From JANWHZ01 sp041487535 (GTDB lineage: Bacteria; Patescibacteriota; Saccharimonadia; Saccharimonadales; UBA4665), in NCBI GenBank assembly GCA_041487535.1, contig JBGPNM010000001.1:1-51972 (forward strand): 51,972 nucleotides of DNA. Reading direction: 5' to 3'. Of the stretch, positions 40,670 to 48,689 are shown piece after piece. A program made the translations under genes and the position numbers. Every line of letters begins with the position of its first letter. Positions within the stretch are counted from its first letter, which is position 1. The notes beneath the pieces are model-generated. The model did not search any database. It had not been told where the DNA came from and saw only the letters and a program-made list of their open reading frames with translations.

Positions 40670-40745
40670 ATAGTCTCCTTTATTGCCGTTACTGCTTGCA
40701 TGCCTACAAGAATAACAGATATCTTAACAGGGGTCAATCCCTGTA

Positions 40746-42278
40746 CTACAGGTTGGGTGAGTTACCTTGGTGGCGGTATTGCAGGGCTTCAGCAATATGA
40801 GCCGGACGTATGGACGTGCTAGCTTCCAGGTCGGCTATGGTTCTGGCTACTTTGACGGTTTTCATATAGGCACGTGCAGATAGCGCCAGCCGGCCGGCTG
40901 CTTGGTCCACGAGTTCTTTGGCCTTTCCCTCGATGAACGCAAATCGCTGGATGTCTTTATTAGTCATTGTTGCATTTGTTCTGCCGCTTGTCTTAAAACG
41001 CAGGAGCTGGAGTTCGCGTGCAGCAGCGATACGCTGGCGAATACGTTGGTCCGCAGCCGCATTACTCGGATGATCAAGTAGGCTTGCGTGATCTATGTCT
41101 TGGACGGAACTATGCAAATCTATGCGGTCTAGTATGGGGCCAGAAATCCGCTGTTGGTAACGTACGATCTGGCTCGGCAGGCAACTGCAGGGTTTTGACG
41201 ATCCATAGAAGCCGCATGGACAAGGGTTTGCTGTGGCTACTAATATGATATTGGCTGGGTATTCAACAGTCTCTTTTGCCCGCGCTACTGTTATAGTGCG
41301 ATCTTCGAGCGGCTGGCGCAGAGCCTCGAGCGTCATGCGATTAAACTCCGGCATTTCGTCGAGGAACAGCACACCATGGTGGGCAAGGCTGATTTCCCCT
41401 GGCCGTAGATTGTGGCCGCCTCCCACAATTGCCACCAGGCTGGAGCTGTGATGAGGGGCCCTGAATGGGCGGTGCATGGTAGGCGTTTCGTAATTATTTG
41501 TTGCCAAGCTGTGTAGGTGAGTAACTTCCAGGATTTCTTCATGGCTTAGTGCAGGTAAAAGAGACGGCAGAACTTTGGCCAACATGCTTTTGCCGGTTCC
41601 GGGCGGTCCGCTTAAAAAGACATTGTGACCGCCAGCTGCGGCAATCTCCAATGCACGCTTCGCAAAATCTTGACCGACGACTTCACTGAGGCTGGGGAAG
41701 TCACTGCCGTGTAGAGCAGTGGTCTCTAATGAGAGTATGCCTTCCTGTGTCTGTTGTAACTCAAGACCCTGACCTGTGGTTAAGTAAATATAGAGCTGCC
41801 GTAAGTCCTGCACCGGCAGTAGTGTTATGTTCGGAACAAGCTGAGCTTGGGCCAGGTTTGTCTGTGGTATGACGAATTTACTGAGCCCCAGTTTCCGCCC
41901 AGCTAGAAGCTTACCCACTATGCCGCGCGCAGGACGAACACTGCCATTCAATCCAAGCTCGCCTATTACGGCTAGGTCATGGAGGCAGTCACTAGAAATT
42001 TGGCCGCTGCACTGCAGTATGGCCATCGCAATGGCAAGATCAAAACTACTGTCAGTTTTTGGCACGTCAGCCGGCGCTAAGTTAATGGTAATGCGTTTTC
42101 TGGGTAGAATAAGCGAACTGCTGGTGAACGCTCCGCGAACCCGTTCTTTTGCTTCGTCAACTGACTTGCTGGCGGAGCCGACAATGATTATAGACGGTAA
42201 GCTGTTTGAAATATGGCATTCAATTTCTACGAATATGCCCCGATTCCCGAACTCGACAATACTTCGTATGGCGGCCAT
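40746..42278 (-). CDS. comM: ComM/YifB-family AAA+ ATPase
   Basis: The 510-residue protein has an N-terminal Lon-protease-like fold (SIIIVGSASKSVDEAKERVRGAF), P-loop GPPGTGKS (224-231), a Mg-chelatase-type core (RPFRAPHHSSS, EISLAHHGVLFLDEMPEF) and a C-terminal helical domain with SARAYMKTVKVARTIADLE. In other bacteria ComM is a helicase that drives branch migration during natural transformation; with the type IV pilus locus this suggests DNA uptake. TACAAT ends 7 nt before the ATG. Confidence 0.92.
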   Translation of the reverse strand: MAAIRSIVEFGNRGIFVEIECHISNSLPSIIIVGSASKSVDEAKERVRGAFTSSSLILPRKRITINLAPADVPKTDSSFDLAIAMAILQCSGQISSDCLHDLAVIGELGLNGSVRPARGIVGKLLAGRKLGLSKFVIPQTNLAQAQLVPNITLLPVQDLRQLYIYLTTGQGLELQQTQEGILSLETTALHGSDFPSLSEVVGQDFAKRALEIAAAGGHNVFLSGPPGTGKSMLAKVLPSLLPALSHEEILEVTHLHSLATNNYETPTMHRPFRAPHHSSSLVAIVGGGHNLRPGEISLAHHGVLFLDEMPEFNRMTLEALRQPLEDRTITVARAKETVEYPANIILVATANPCPCGFYGSSKPCSCLPSQIVRYQQRISGPILDRIDLHSSVQDIDHASLLDHPSNAAADQRIRQRIAAARELQLLRFKTSGRTNATMTNKDIQRFAFIEGKAKELVDQAAGRLALSARAYMKTVKVARTIADLEASTSIRPAHIAEALQYRHQGNSPNL

Positions 42279-42801
42279 GGGGCGTATTGTAGAGGGTGGT
42301 CTAAAGAAGTCAATTGCTTGTGCTTTTAAACCTTCTCATAAAAAAGAAACAACGGCCTGCGAGTAGCCGTTGTTCTGTTTGGTTCGTTTTTTGTTTTTGA
42401 GCACTTTTTTTATTCAAGTGCTATCCTTATCTTATTAAAATACGCTCTCGGATGTCAACAGCTTTTTGATTAATAAATATACATCCTGTGCATAACTTTT
42501 GTATAAGACCTGTGCATATGCGCCTCTAGCCGAGCCAGTATCACAACAAGGATTTGTACGTGTTGACGGAAGGTCGATAGTGTACTAGGATACTAAAGGT
42601 AAGGCCAAAACAAAAAAGTACTTACATCGGTTTTACCGTTAGCGCTCTTTGCTAGCTAAAAAGAATCTCGGCTAACAAGAGCGGTCAGTCAAGCTCGGGC
42701 GATAAGCGCTAATATATTTACTATAATAGGAGCGGATTTATCGCCCGGGCACTAAAAGTAGTTTACGCCGCCACTGCTAAAATGTAGGCGGCTTTTACTG
42801 T
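42279..42801. other. Gene-free 520-bp region with promoters and hairpins
   Basis: No coding frame is supported. AACAACGGC/GCCGTTGTT (42348-42374) forms a terminator that has T-rich tails on both strands. TTGACG-17-TAGGAT near 42562-42590 is a plausible promoter. Downstream, CGCTCTT/AAGAGCG and a perfect 9-bp GGGCGATAA/TTATCGCCC stem (42698-42746) enclose a TATAAT at 42722-42727. GCCGCC/GGCGGC (42767-42792) with TTTT follows just before the next gene. The region looks like one or two small RNAs or an attenuated leader. Confidence 0.4.
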
Positions 42802-43212
42802 ATGCTTATAAGCATGAGCCGTTGGCCGTTCTTACAAATACCCAAACGTCTTGTGTTGCTGCTTGTGCTAGATCTCCTATTTTTCGCACTGGTCAATCCT
42901 GCTTCTAGCAATTCCTTAATTGTTATACTAGGATGCTTGTTACTTGGCTTGACTTTGTATACTATCTTCCGCGCGCTTGGACGAATCCTCACTGCACTCG
43001 TTGCGGTTAGTGATCTTACGCAGAGGCGGCTCTCAATATTTGCTGCAGCGTTGTTGATGTTCCTGCTGCTCATGCAATCCATCGGTCAGTTGAGCCGCCG
43101 TGACATCTTAGCGGCTCTGCTTCTAGCTGCTGCGTTGTATCTGTATGTTAGCTATATTTCCGGCGAAAGTAGCCGTGCTAGCACCAAAGACACTAGAGCA
43201 GAGCGCAACTGA
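42802..43212 (+). CDS. Small four-helix membrane protein
   Basis: The 136-residue product has about four membrane helices (17-35, 38-60, 80-100, 104-122) and a short charged tail. The start codon lies in a perfect 14-bp palindrome (42802-42815), and a second in-frame ATG is four codons on. It precedes the TraG-like ATPase unit. No family recognised; position suggests a membrane partner of the ATPase. Confidence 0.6.
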   Translation: MLISMSRWPFLQIPKRLVLLLVLDLLFFALVNPASSNSLIVILGCLLLGLTLYTIFRALGRILTALVAVSDLTQRRLSIFAAALLMFLLLMQSIGQLSRRDILAALLLAAALYLYVSYISGESSRASTKDTRAERN

Positions 43213-43232
43213 GGTTGTATACTGTTGCTAGT

Positions 43233-43547
43233 ATGATTCCCGATAGCCAGCAACCACTCGTAACAAGCTCGCCTGCAAAAGTTGATTCAGCTCCCAGTGG
43301 CTCTAGTGCTACACTCCCCAACTTGGCGGCAGGTCAGAACTCGGTACAGCGGCAAGCTGCCTCTGATCTGGATATCCCCAACGTTGCAAGCGACAGTGAT
43401 CTTATAGAGAAAGAATGGGTTGCGATAATGAAGAGAATTATACTCGAGAATAAGGATGATCCGTATCGCTTAAGTAGGGCCATAACGCTGCTTAGGGCAG
43501 ACTACATGAAGAAGCGTTATGGCAAGGACATAAAACTAGCGGAGTAG
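43233..43547 (+). CDS. Small hypothetical protein before the TraG-like ATPase
   Basis: The 104-residue soluble protein has a disordered Ser/Ala/Pro-rich N-terminus and a helical C-terminal part (LIEKEWVAIMKRIILENKDDPYRLSRAI in segments), with no membrane segment. The ATG at 43233 follows TATACT by 9 nt. It ends 1 nt before the ATPase ATG, so the two are coupled. Similar small proteins commonly precede this ATPase in CPR genomes as far as I recall; function unknown. Confidence 0.55.
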   Translation: MIPDSQQPLVTSSPAKVDSAPSGSSATLPNLAAGQNSVQRQAASDLDIPNVASDSDLIEKEWVAIMKRIILENKDDPYRLSRAITLLRADYMKKRYGKDIKLAE

Positions 43548-43548
43548 C

Positions 43549-46500
43549 ATGTCATTTCTTATCGTCACAATCACATTACTGTTTGTATCGGCCGGGCTTG
43601 CTGCTCCGGTTGTCGCTTGGTATGTTCGCCGCAGTTTGCAGGAAAAAAAGAACTACGAACGGTCGCTCAAGACGGTGCCGCTGCTCATTCATTTGCCGCC
43701 AGCCAGTGATGACATTCAATCCAATGGCAGAGATGTGCGCGACATTGTTGACGAAAATATATCAAAGGCTCAAACAATTTACAACATTATCGCCAGCACA
43801 ATGCGCAAGGGTTTCAAGAACAGACTCTACGGACAGCGGCATTTAGCATTCGAGATTGTGGGCAGCCAGGGCTTAGTTTATTTCTACACTATGGCACCGA
43901 TGTCACTAATGGAGGTCGTAAAACAAGCAATAATTAGTGCGTATCCATCGGCTCAAGTTGAGGAAGTTGCTGAGCATAATATTTTTAGTCGTTTCGGCAA
44001 GCTTTCCGCCGTAACAGGCGGTGAGTTCGCGCTCAGTAAGTCGTTCGCGTACCCTATTGCCACGTATCAAGAAACAAAACGTGACGGTATGCAGGCCGTC
44101 CTGAATGCGCTTTCGACGCTTGATAAAGAGGACGGGGCCAGTATTCAGATACTCCTTAGGCCGGCTGACCGTAAGTGGCAGCAGGCCTCAAGCACGATTG
44201 CCAGTAATATCCGGAATGGTAAGTCCTCTAATAAGTCTCTTTTCCAGGGCATCTTATCTATTGCTAAGCAATTCGTGGCAGCACTTTCAAATCCACCCGA
44301 TGCGAGCAAGGATAAGAAGGGCGATAAGCCCGAGCTGTCAAACCTAGAACGCTCCATTGTAGATGCTATTGACGATAAGACCCGCTACCAGGGCTACGAA
44401 GTATTGGTAAGGGTGATTGTTTCGTCCAATATCGCGCAACGTTCGCAGGCTGTTCTGTCTAATATTGTTGCTTCATTCTCATTGTTTGACGCACCAGGCA
44501 AGAATAGCTTCAAGTACCAAGCCGCAGAGCATACCGAAACGCTGGTAAGGGACTATGTAATGAGGCTATTTCCACAACAGAAGAATAAGACTATTCTCAA
44601 TTCGGTTGAGCTCGCGACCATATTCCATTTTCCTGATCAACGCAACATCCCCACGTCTCAGCTGCGTAGGCAGGAGTCGAAACAGGTGGACGCACCCCGC
44701 AATATGCCAGCCGAAGGTCTGCTCATGGGTTACAACCTCTTTAGGGGCGTAAAAAAGCCGATTCGTCTAGCATTGCAGGATAGGCAGCGCCACATGTATG
44801 TAGTGGGGCAGACCGGCACTGGTAAGTCCACTTTCCTAGAGAACCTTGCATTGCAGGATATGCTAAATGGCAATGGGTTTGCGTTTGTTGATCCTCACGG
44901 CGATACGGTCGAGCGTTTACTTGCAATGGTTCCAAAGGAGCGGACAGAGGACATAATCTACTTCTCGCCAGCAGACATGTCTTATCCGATGGGGCTCAAT
45001 ATATTCGAATTCGACACACCAGATCAGAAGGACTTTCTAATCCAGGAAGCTCTTAATATGCTCTACAAGTTGTATGATCCACAACACACAGGCATCATGG
45101 GTCCCCGCTATGAGCATCTCTTTCGAAATGCGGCACTGACCGTTATGGCAGACCCGGAAGGTGGAACCTTTATAGATATACCCAAGCTCTTTCGGGACCC
45201 TAAGTTTGTGCAGCAAAAGCTCAAGTATGTAACCGATCCCAATGTACGTGAATTCTGGGAGAAGGAAGTGCCTCAGTCGCAACGCTCAAATGAGTACGGT
45301 GACGTCGTAAGCTGGTTCATTAGTAAATTCGGTGCGTTCCTGTCGAACGAAATGATGCGTAACATTATTGGCCAGACCAAGAGCGCCTTTAACCTGCGCG
45401 AAATAATGGATACTAATAAGATACTATTAGTAAATCTGAGTAAGGGTAGGACAGGGCTGCTTAACATGCAGCTTCTTGGCATTATTTTCGTCATGAAATT
45501 CCAGGCTGCCGCAATGAGCCGCGCTGCTATACCCGAAAACGAGCGTGTAGACTTTGCGTTGTACGTTGATGAGTTCCAGAACTTCTCGACGGACTCATTT
45601 GCTACTATCCTGTCTGAGGCTCGCAAGTATCACTTGAATCTTATCGCTGCCAACCAGTTTACGACGCAGCTGAGCGAATCAATTCGTGATGCGGTCTTTG
45701 GCAATGTAGGCACGACCGTGGCGTTTCGCGTTGGTGATCGTGACGCTGAAGCACTACGAAAATATTTTCAACCCTCTTTTGATGAAACAGACATTTTACG
45801 AATACCAAATTACAACACTGTAGTACGGACTATGATAGGAGGTGTGCCCACACTGCCGTTTAGCATGGCTACTTTGCCGCCCCTCGGTAACCCCAATATG
45901 CGCCTTGCAGAAGCGCTGAAACAACTCTCTGGTGCTAAGTATGGGCGTCCAAAAGCGGTAGTTGAAGAAGAGATATTTGCGCGTATGGCAACCAAACTTG
46001 AGCAGCCCAAGCCGCCTACGGTTGGCGCCCCGGCCAGTTCTGCGCTTTCGCCATGGGGGGGCTCGCCTTATGGACAGCCGGCGCCAGCTTCGTTGGGCCC
46101 TCCTGCGCCTGTAGCTCGTCCGGCTGATGCCCCCGTCATCGCTAATCAGCCGGTTGGGCCTAAGAGCGCATCTTTCCTTGATGAGTGGCTTGCTAAGCGG
46201 CAAGCCGGCTCACCTTCGACGCCTGCTAGTCCCACAATCCGTAGTAGTAGCCAACCTGCCCAGGATTTTGGCAGCGAAAAAGTAGTAGGTGACAACGATA
46301 CATTGAATAATGGAGGACATAGTAACGGAATGTTAGGTAGTGATGTTCACATGACAACGACTTCTGCCGACCCAGAGGCTTTAATTTCCAACTTGTCTGA
46401 TGATGTAGATAAGGCTAATCCAGAGGTTGCATCTGTCAAAATGCCAAACGCAATTATACTTCCCGACCCGAAACCAAATCATAGTCATATGAATACTGAG

Positions 46501-46566
46501 AGTACTGACGACCAGATATCTATAGATGAGGATGGCGTGCTACATGTCCGTGGTGACAACACTTAG
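43549..46566 (+). CDS. TraG/VirD4-like membrane ATPase with CPR-type N-terminus
   Basis: The 1005-residue protein begins with one membrane helix, then a roughly 370-residue domain (SKAQTIYNIIASTMRKG..., FEIVGSQGLVYFYTMAP), a VirD4/TraG-type ATPase core and a long disordered Pro/Ser/Asp-rich tail (about 800-1005). P-loop VGQTGTGKSTF is at about 420-430, followed by FAFVDPHGD; Walker B LYVDEFQNF is near 670 with LSEARKYHLNLIAANQF after it. It is a hexameric DNA- or protein-pumping ATPase of the type IV secretion coupling class. No VirB4 or relaxase is adjacent, so a role in DNA transfer, uptake or secretion stays open. Confidence 0.8.
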   Translation: MSFLIVTITLLFVSAGLAAPVVAWYVRRSLQEKKNYERSLKTVPLLIHLPPASDDIQSNGRDVRDIVDENISKAQTIYNIIASTMRKGFKNRLYGQRHLAFEIVGSQGLVYFYTMAPMSLMEVVKQAIISAYPSAQVEEVAEHNIFSRFGKLSAVTGGEFALSKSFAYPIATYQETKRDGMQAVLNALSTLDKEDGASIQILLRPADRKWQQASSTIASNIRNGKSSNKSLFQGILSIAKQFVAALSNPPDASKDKKGDKPELSNLERSIVDAIDDKTRYQGYEVLVRVIVSSNIAQRSQAVLSNIVASFSLFDAPGKNSFKYQAAEHTETLVRDYVMRLFPQQKNKTILNSVELATIFHFPDQRNIPTSQLRRQESKQVDAPRNMPAEGLLMGYNLFRGVKKPIRLALQDRQRHMYVVGQTGTGKSTFLENLALQDMLNGNGFAFVDPHGDTVERLLAMVPKERTEDIIYFSPADMSYPMGLNIFEFDTPDQKDFLIQEALNMLYKLYDPQHTGIMGPRYEHLFRNAALTVMADPEGGTFIDIPKLFRDPKFVQQKLKYVTDPNVREFWEKEVPQSQRSNEYGDVVSWFISKFGAFLSNEMMRNIIGQTKSAFNLREIMDTNKILLVNLSKGRTGLLNMQLLGIIFVMKFQAAAMSRAAIPENERVDFALYVDEFQNFSTDSFATILSEARKYHLNLIAANQFTTQLSESIRDAVFGNVGTTVAFRVGDRDAEALRKYFQPSFDETDILRIPNYNTVVRTMIGGVPTLPFSMATLPPLGNPNMRLAEALKQLSGAKYGRPKAVVEEEIFARMATKLEQPKPPTVGAPASSALSPWGGSPYGQPAPASLGPPAPVARPADAPVIANQPVGPKSASFLDEWLAKRQAGSPSTPASPTIRSSSQPAQDFGSEKVVGDNDTLNNGGHSNGMLGSDVHMTTTSADPEALISNLSDDVDKANPEVASVKMPNAIILPDPKPNHSHMNTESTDDQISIDEDGVLHVRGDNT

Positions 46567-46645
46567 TGCAGCATATTATGTAATATTAGGTGGCTTCATG
46601 CATGCGTAGCGTACGGGTAAGTCTAAACGAATTTCCATCTGATGG

Positions 46646-46674
46646 TTGCTCGCCGTATGGTTTCTGATTATAAT
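46646..46674 (+). promoter_or_regulatory. Promoter of gyrB-gyrA
   Basis: TTGCTC and TATAAT with 17-nt spacing; the leader would be about 25 nt. Confidence 0.6.
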
Positions 46675-46705
46675 AGGTATAACGGGTGGAAAATAAAATT
46701 GATTG

Positions 46706-48688
46706 ATGGGGGTTTGTAGCGAAGTGTCAGCTCAAAAAGGTTACAATGCCGAGCAAATCCAGGTACTTGAAGGCCTTGATCCTGTCCGGAAGCGTCCGGG
46801 TATGTTTATCGGCAGTACTGGTATCGAAGGTCTGCACCATCTGGTATGGGAGATTATTGATAATGGCGTCGACGAGGCCCTGGCTGGTTATGCGACCGAA
46901 GTGTCTGTACGGATTCTGGCCGATGGCGGCATCTCGATTACGGACAATGGCCGCGGCATTCCGACTGGTAAACATCCCAAGACTGGCAAAAGCGGTGTAG
47001 AAACGGCATTAACTATTTTGCACGCCGGCGGCAAGTTCGGCGGTGGCGGCTATAAGGTTTCGGGTGGACTTCATGGGGTGGGTGTAAGCGTAGTAAATGC
47101 GCTATCCAACCGTTTAATCGTTACCGTTTACCAAAATGGCAATAGCTACCGCCAGGAGTACGCCCGCGGTATCCCACAAACGGAGTTAAAGATTGTAGGG
47201 AAGTCTGACCGCACCGGTACCAATATTACGTTCTATCCCGATGGCTCAATTCTTGAGGCGACCAACTTCAATTATGAAACTATACTTGGAAGGTTGCGTC
47301 ATACCGCATATCTTACGAAAGGCATCCGAACGTCAATAGAAGACGAGCGGACTGGAATACGTTATAGCTTCTACTTCGAGGGTGGCATTTGCTCATATGT
47401 AAAGCACCTCAATATCGGCAAAGACGTGGTTAGCGACGATGTATTTTATGTTGATAAGACTATTGACGATGCCCAGATTGAAATCGCCATGCAGTACGCT
47501 GACACTTACACCGAAACCATAAAGACGTTTGCTAATAATGTTTTTAACCCCGATGGTGGTACCCATCTTACGGGTTTCCGATCCGCACTGACCAGGGTTA
47601 TTAACGATTATGCCCGCAAGACCGGCATGCTGAAAGAGAAGGAGGAGAACCTTTCTGGCGAAGACTGCCGCGAGGGATTGACAGCGGTTATCCTGGTGAA
47701 ACTGACCAACCCTCAGTTTGAGGGCCAGACCAAAAATAAGTTAGGTAACCCCGAGGTCCGTACATATGTAGAGCAAGTTCTGGGCGAATACTTAGCATAC
47801 TACTTAGACGAACACCCTTCAATTGCTCGCGGTGTCCTAGGCAAGGCATTGTTGGCCGCCCGTGCCCGCAAGGCAGCGCGTGCTGCCCGTGAGAATATTA
47901 TCCGCAAAGGTGTCCTAGACGGCGCCAGCATGCCCGGTAAGCTGGCCGATTGTTCCAGCAAGAACCCGAAGGATTCGGAGCTCTTTCTGGTGGAAGGTGA
48001 CTCTGCCGGTGGTTCGGCAAAGAGCGGGCGGGATAGCAAGACGCAGGCCATCCTGCCATTGCGCGGTAAGGTTCTGAACGTTGAGCGAGCCCGTCTTGAT
48101 AAAATGCTTGCTAACAACGAAATCCTCAATCTAATAAAGGCGCTCGGTGTTGGTATAGAAGACTCATTTGACCTTAACAGCTTGCGCTATGAACGGGTTG
48201 TTATTATGACCGACGCTGACGTGGACGGTTCTCATATCAGTACGCTGCTGCTCACCTTCTTCTTCCGCTATATGAAGCCGGTTATTGATGCCGGTCATAT
48301 TTACTTAGCCAAACCGCCGTTATTCGAGCTAGTCAAGCCGGGCCGCAAATCCAGCGTATTTATATATGACGAGGCAGAGTTGGAGCGAGTACTGGATGCT
48401 ACTATTGCGGCCCGAAAAACAGACAGTCTGAAAGTTAATCCTGACGAAGAGCGGTACAAGCAAGCTGGCTTCATTGAGCAAAAACGTTATAAGGGTTTGG
48501 GCGAAATGGACGCCGAGCAACTCTTCGAGACTACCATGAACCCTGCAAAACGGGTGCTGGTACAGGTTGGTGTGGAGGACGGCGAGAAAGCAGACGCAAT
48601 TTTCAATAAGCTTATGGGAACTGAAGTAGAGCTGCGCAAGAATTTTATTCAGACGAATGCAAAGTTCGTGAAAGATTTGGATATCTGA
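46706..48688 (+). CDS. gyrB: DNA gyrase subunit B
   Basis: GyrB provides the ATPase that drives negative supercoiling. The 660-residue protein has the GHKL site (EIIDNGVDEALAG, DNGRGIPTGKHPKTGKSGVE, GGLHGVGVSVVNALS) and the TOPRIM domain (VEGDSAGGSAKSGRDSKTQA, ILPLRGKVLNVE, TDADVDGSHI), ending in KRYKGLGEMDAEQLFETTM. ATG 46706 is taken; a GTG at 46724 is the alternative since the core begins SAQKGYNAEQIQVLEGL. gyrA follows after one base. Confidence 0.96.
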   Translation: MGVCSEVSAQKGYNAEQIQVLEGLDPVRKRPGMFIGSTGIEGLHHLVWEIIDNGVDEALAGYATEVSVRILADGGISITDNGRGIPTGKHPKTGKSGVETALTILHAGGKFGGGGYKVSGGLHGVGVSVVNALSNRLIVTVYQNGNSYRQEYARGIPQTELKIVGKSDRTGTNITFYPDGSILEATNFNYETILGRLRHTAYLTKGIRTSIEDERTGIRYSFYFEGGICSYVKHLNIGKDVVSDDVFYVDKTIDDAQIEIAMQYADTYTETIKTFANNVFNPDGGTHLTGFRSALTRVINDYARKTGMLKEKEENLSGEDCREGLTAVILVKLTNPQFEGQTKNKLGNPEVRTYVEQVLGEYLAYYLDEHPSIARGVLGKALLAARARKAARAARENIIRKGVLDGASMPGKLADCSSKNPKDSELFLVEGDSAGGSAKSGRDSKTQAILPLRGKVLNVERARLDKMLANNEILNLIKALGVGIEDSFDLNSLRYERVVIMTDADVDGSHISTLLLTFFFRYMKPVIDAGHIYLAKPPLFELVKPGRKSSVFIYDEAELERVLDATIAARKTDSLKVNPDEERYKQAGFIEQKRYKGLGEMDAEQLFETTMNPAKRVLVQVGVEDGEKADAIFNKLMGTEVELRKNFIQTNAKFVKDLDI

Positions 48689-48689
48689 T

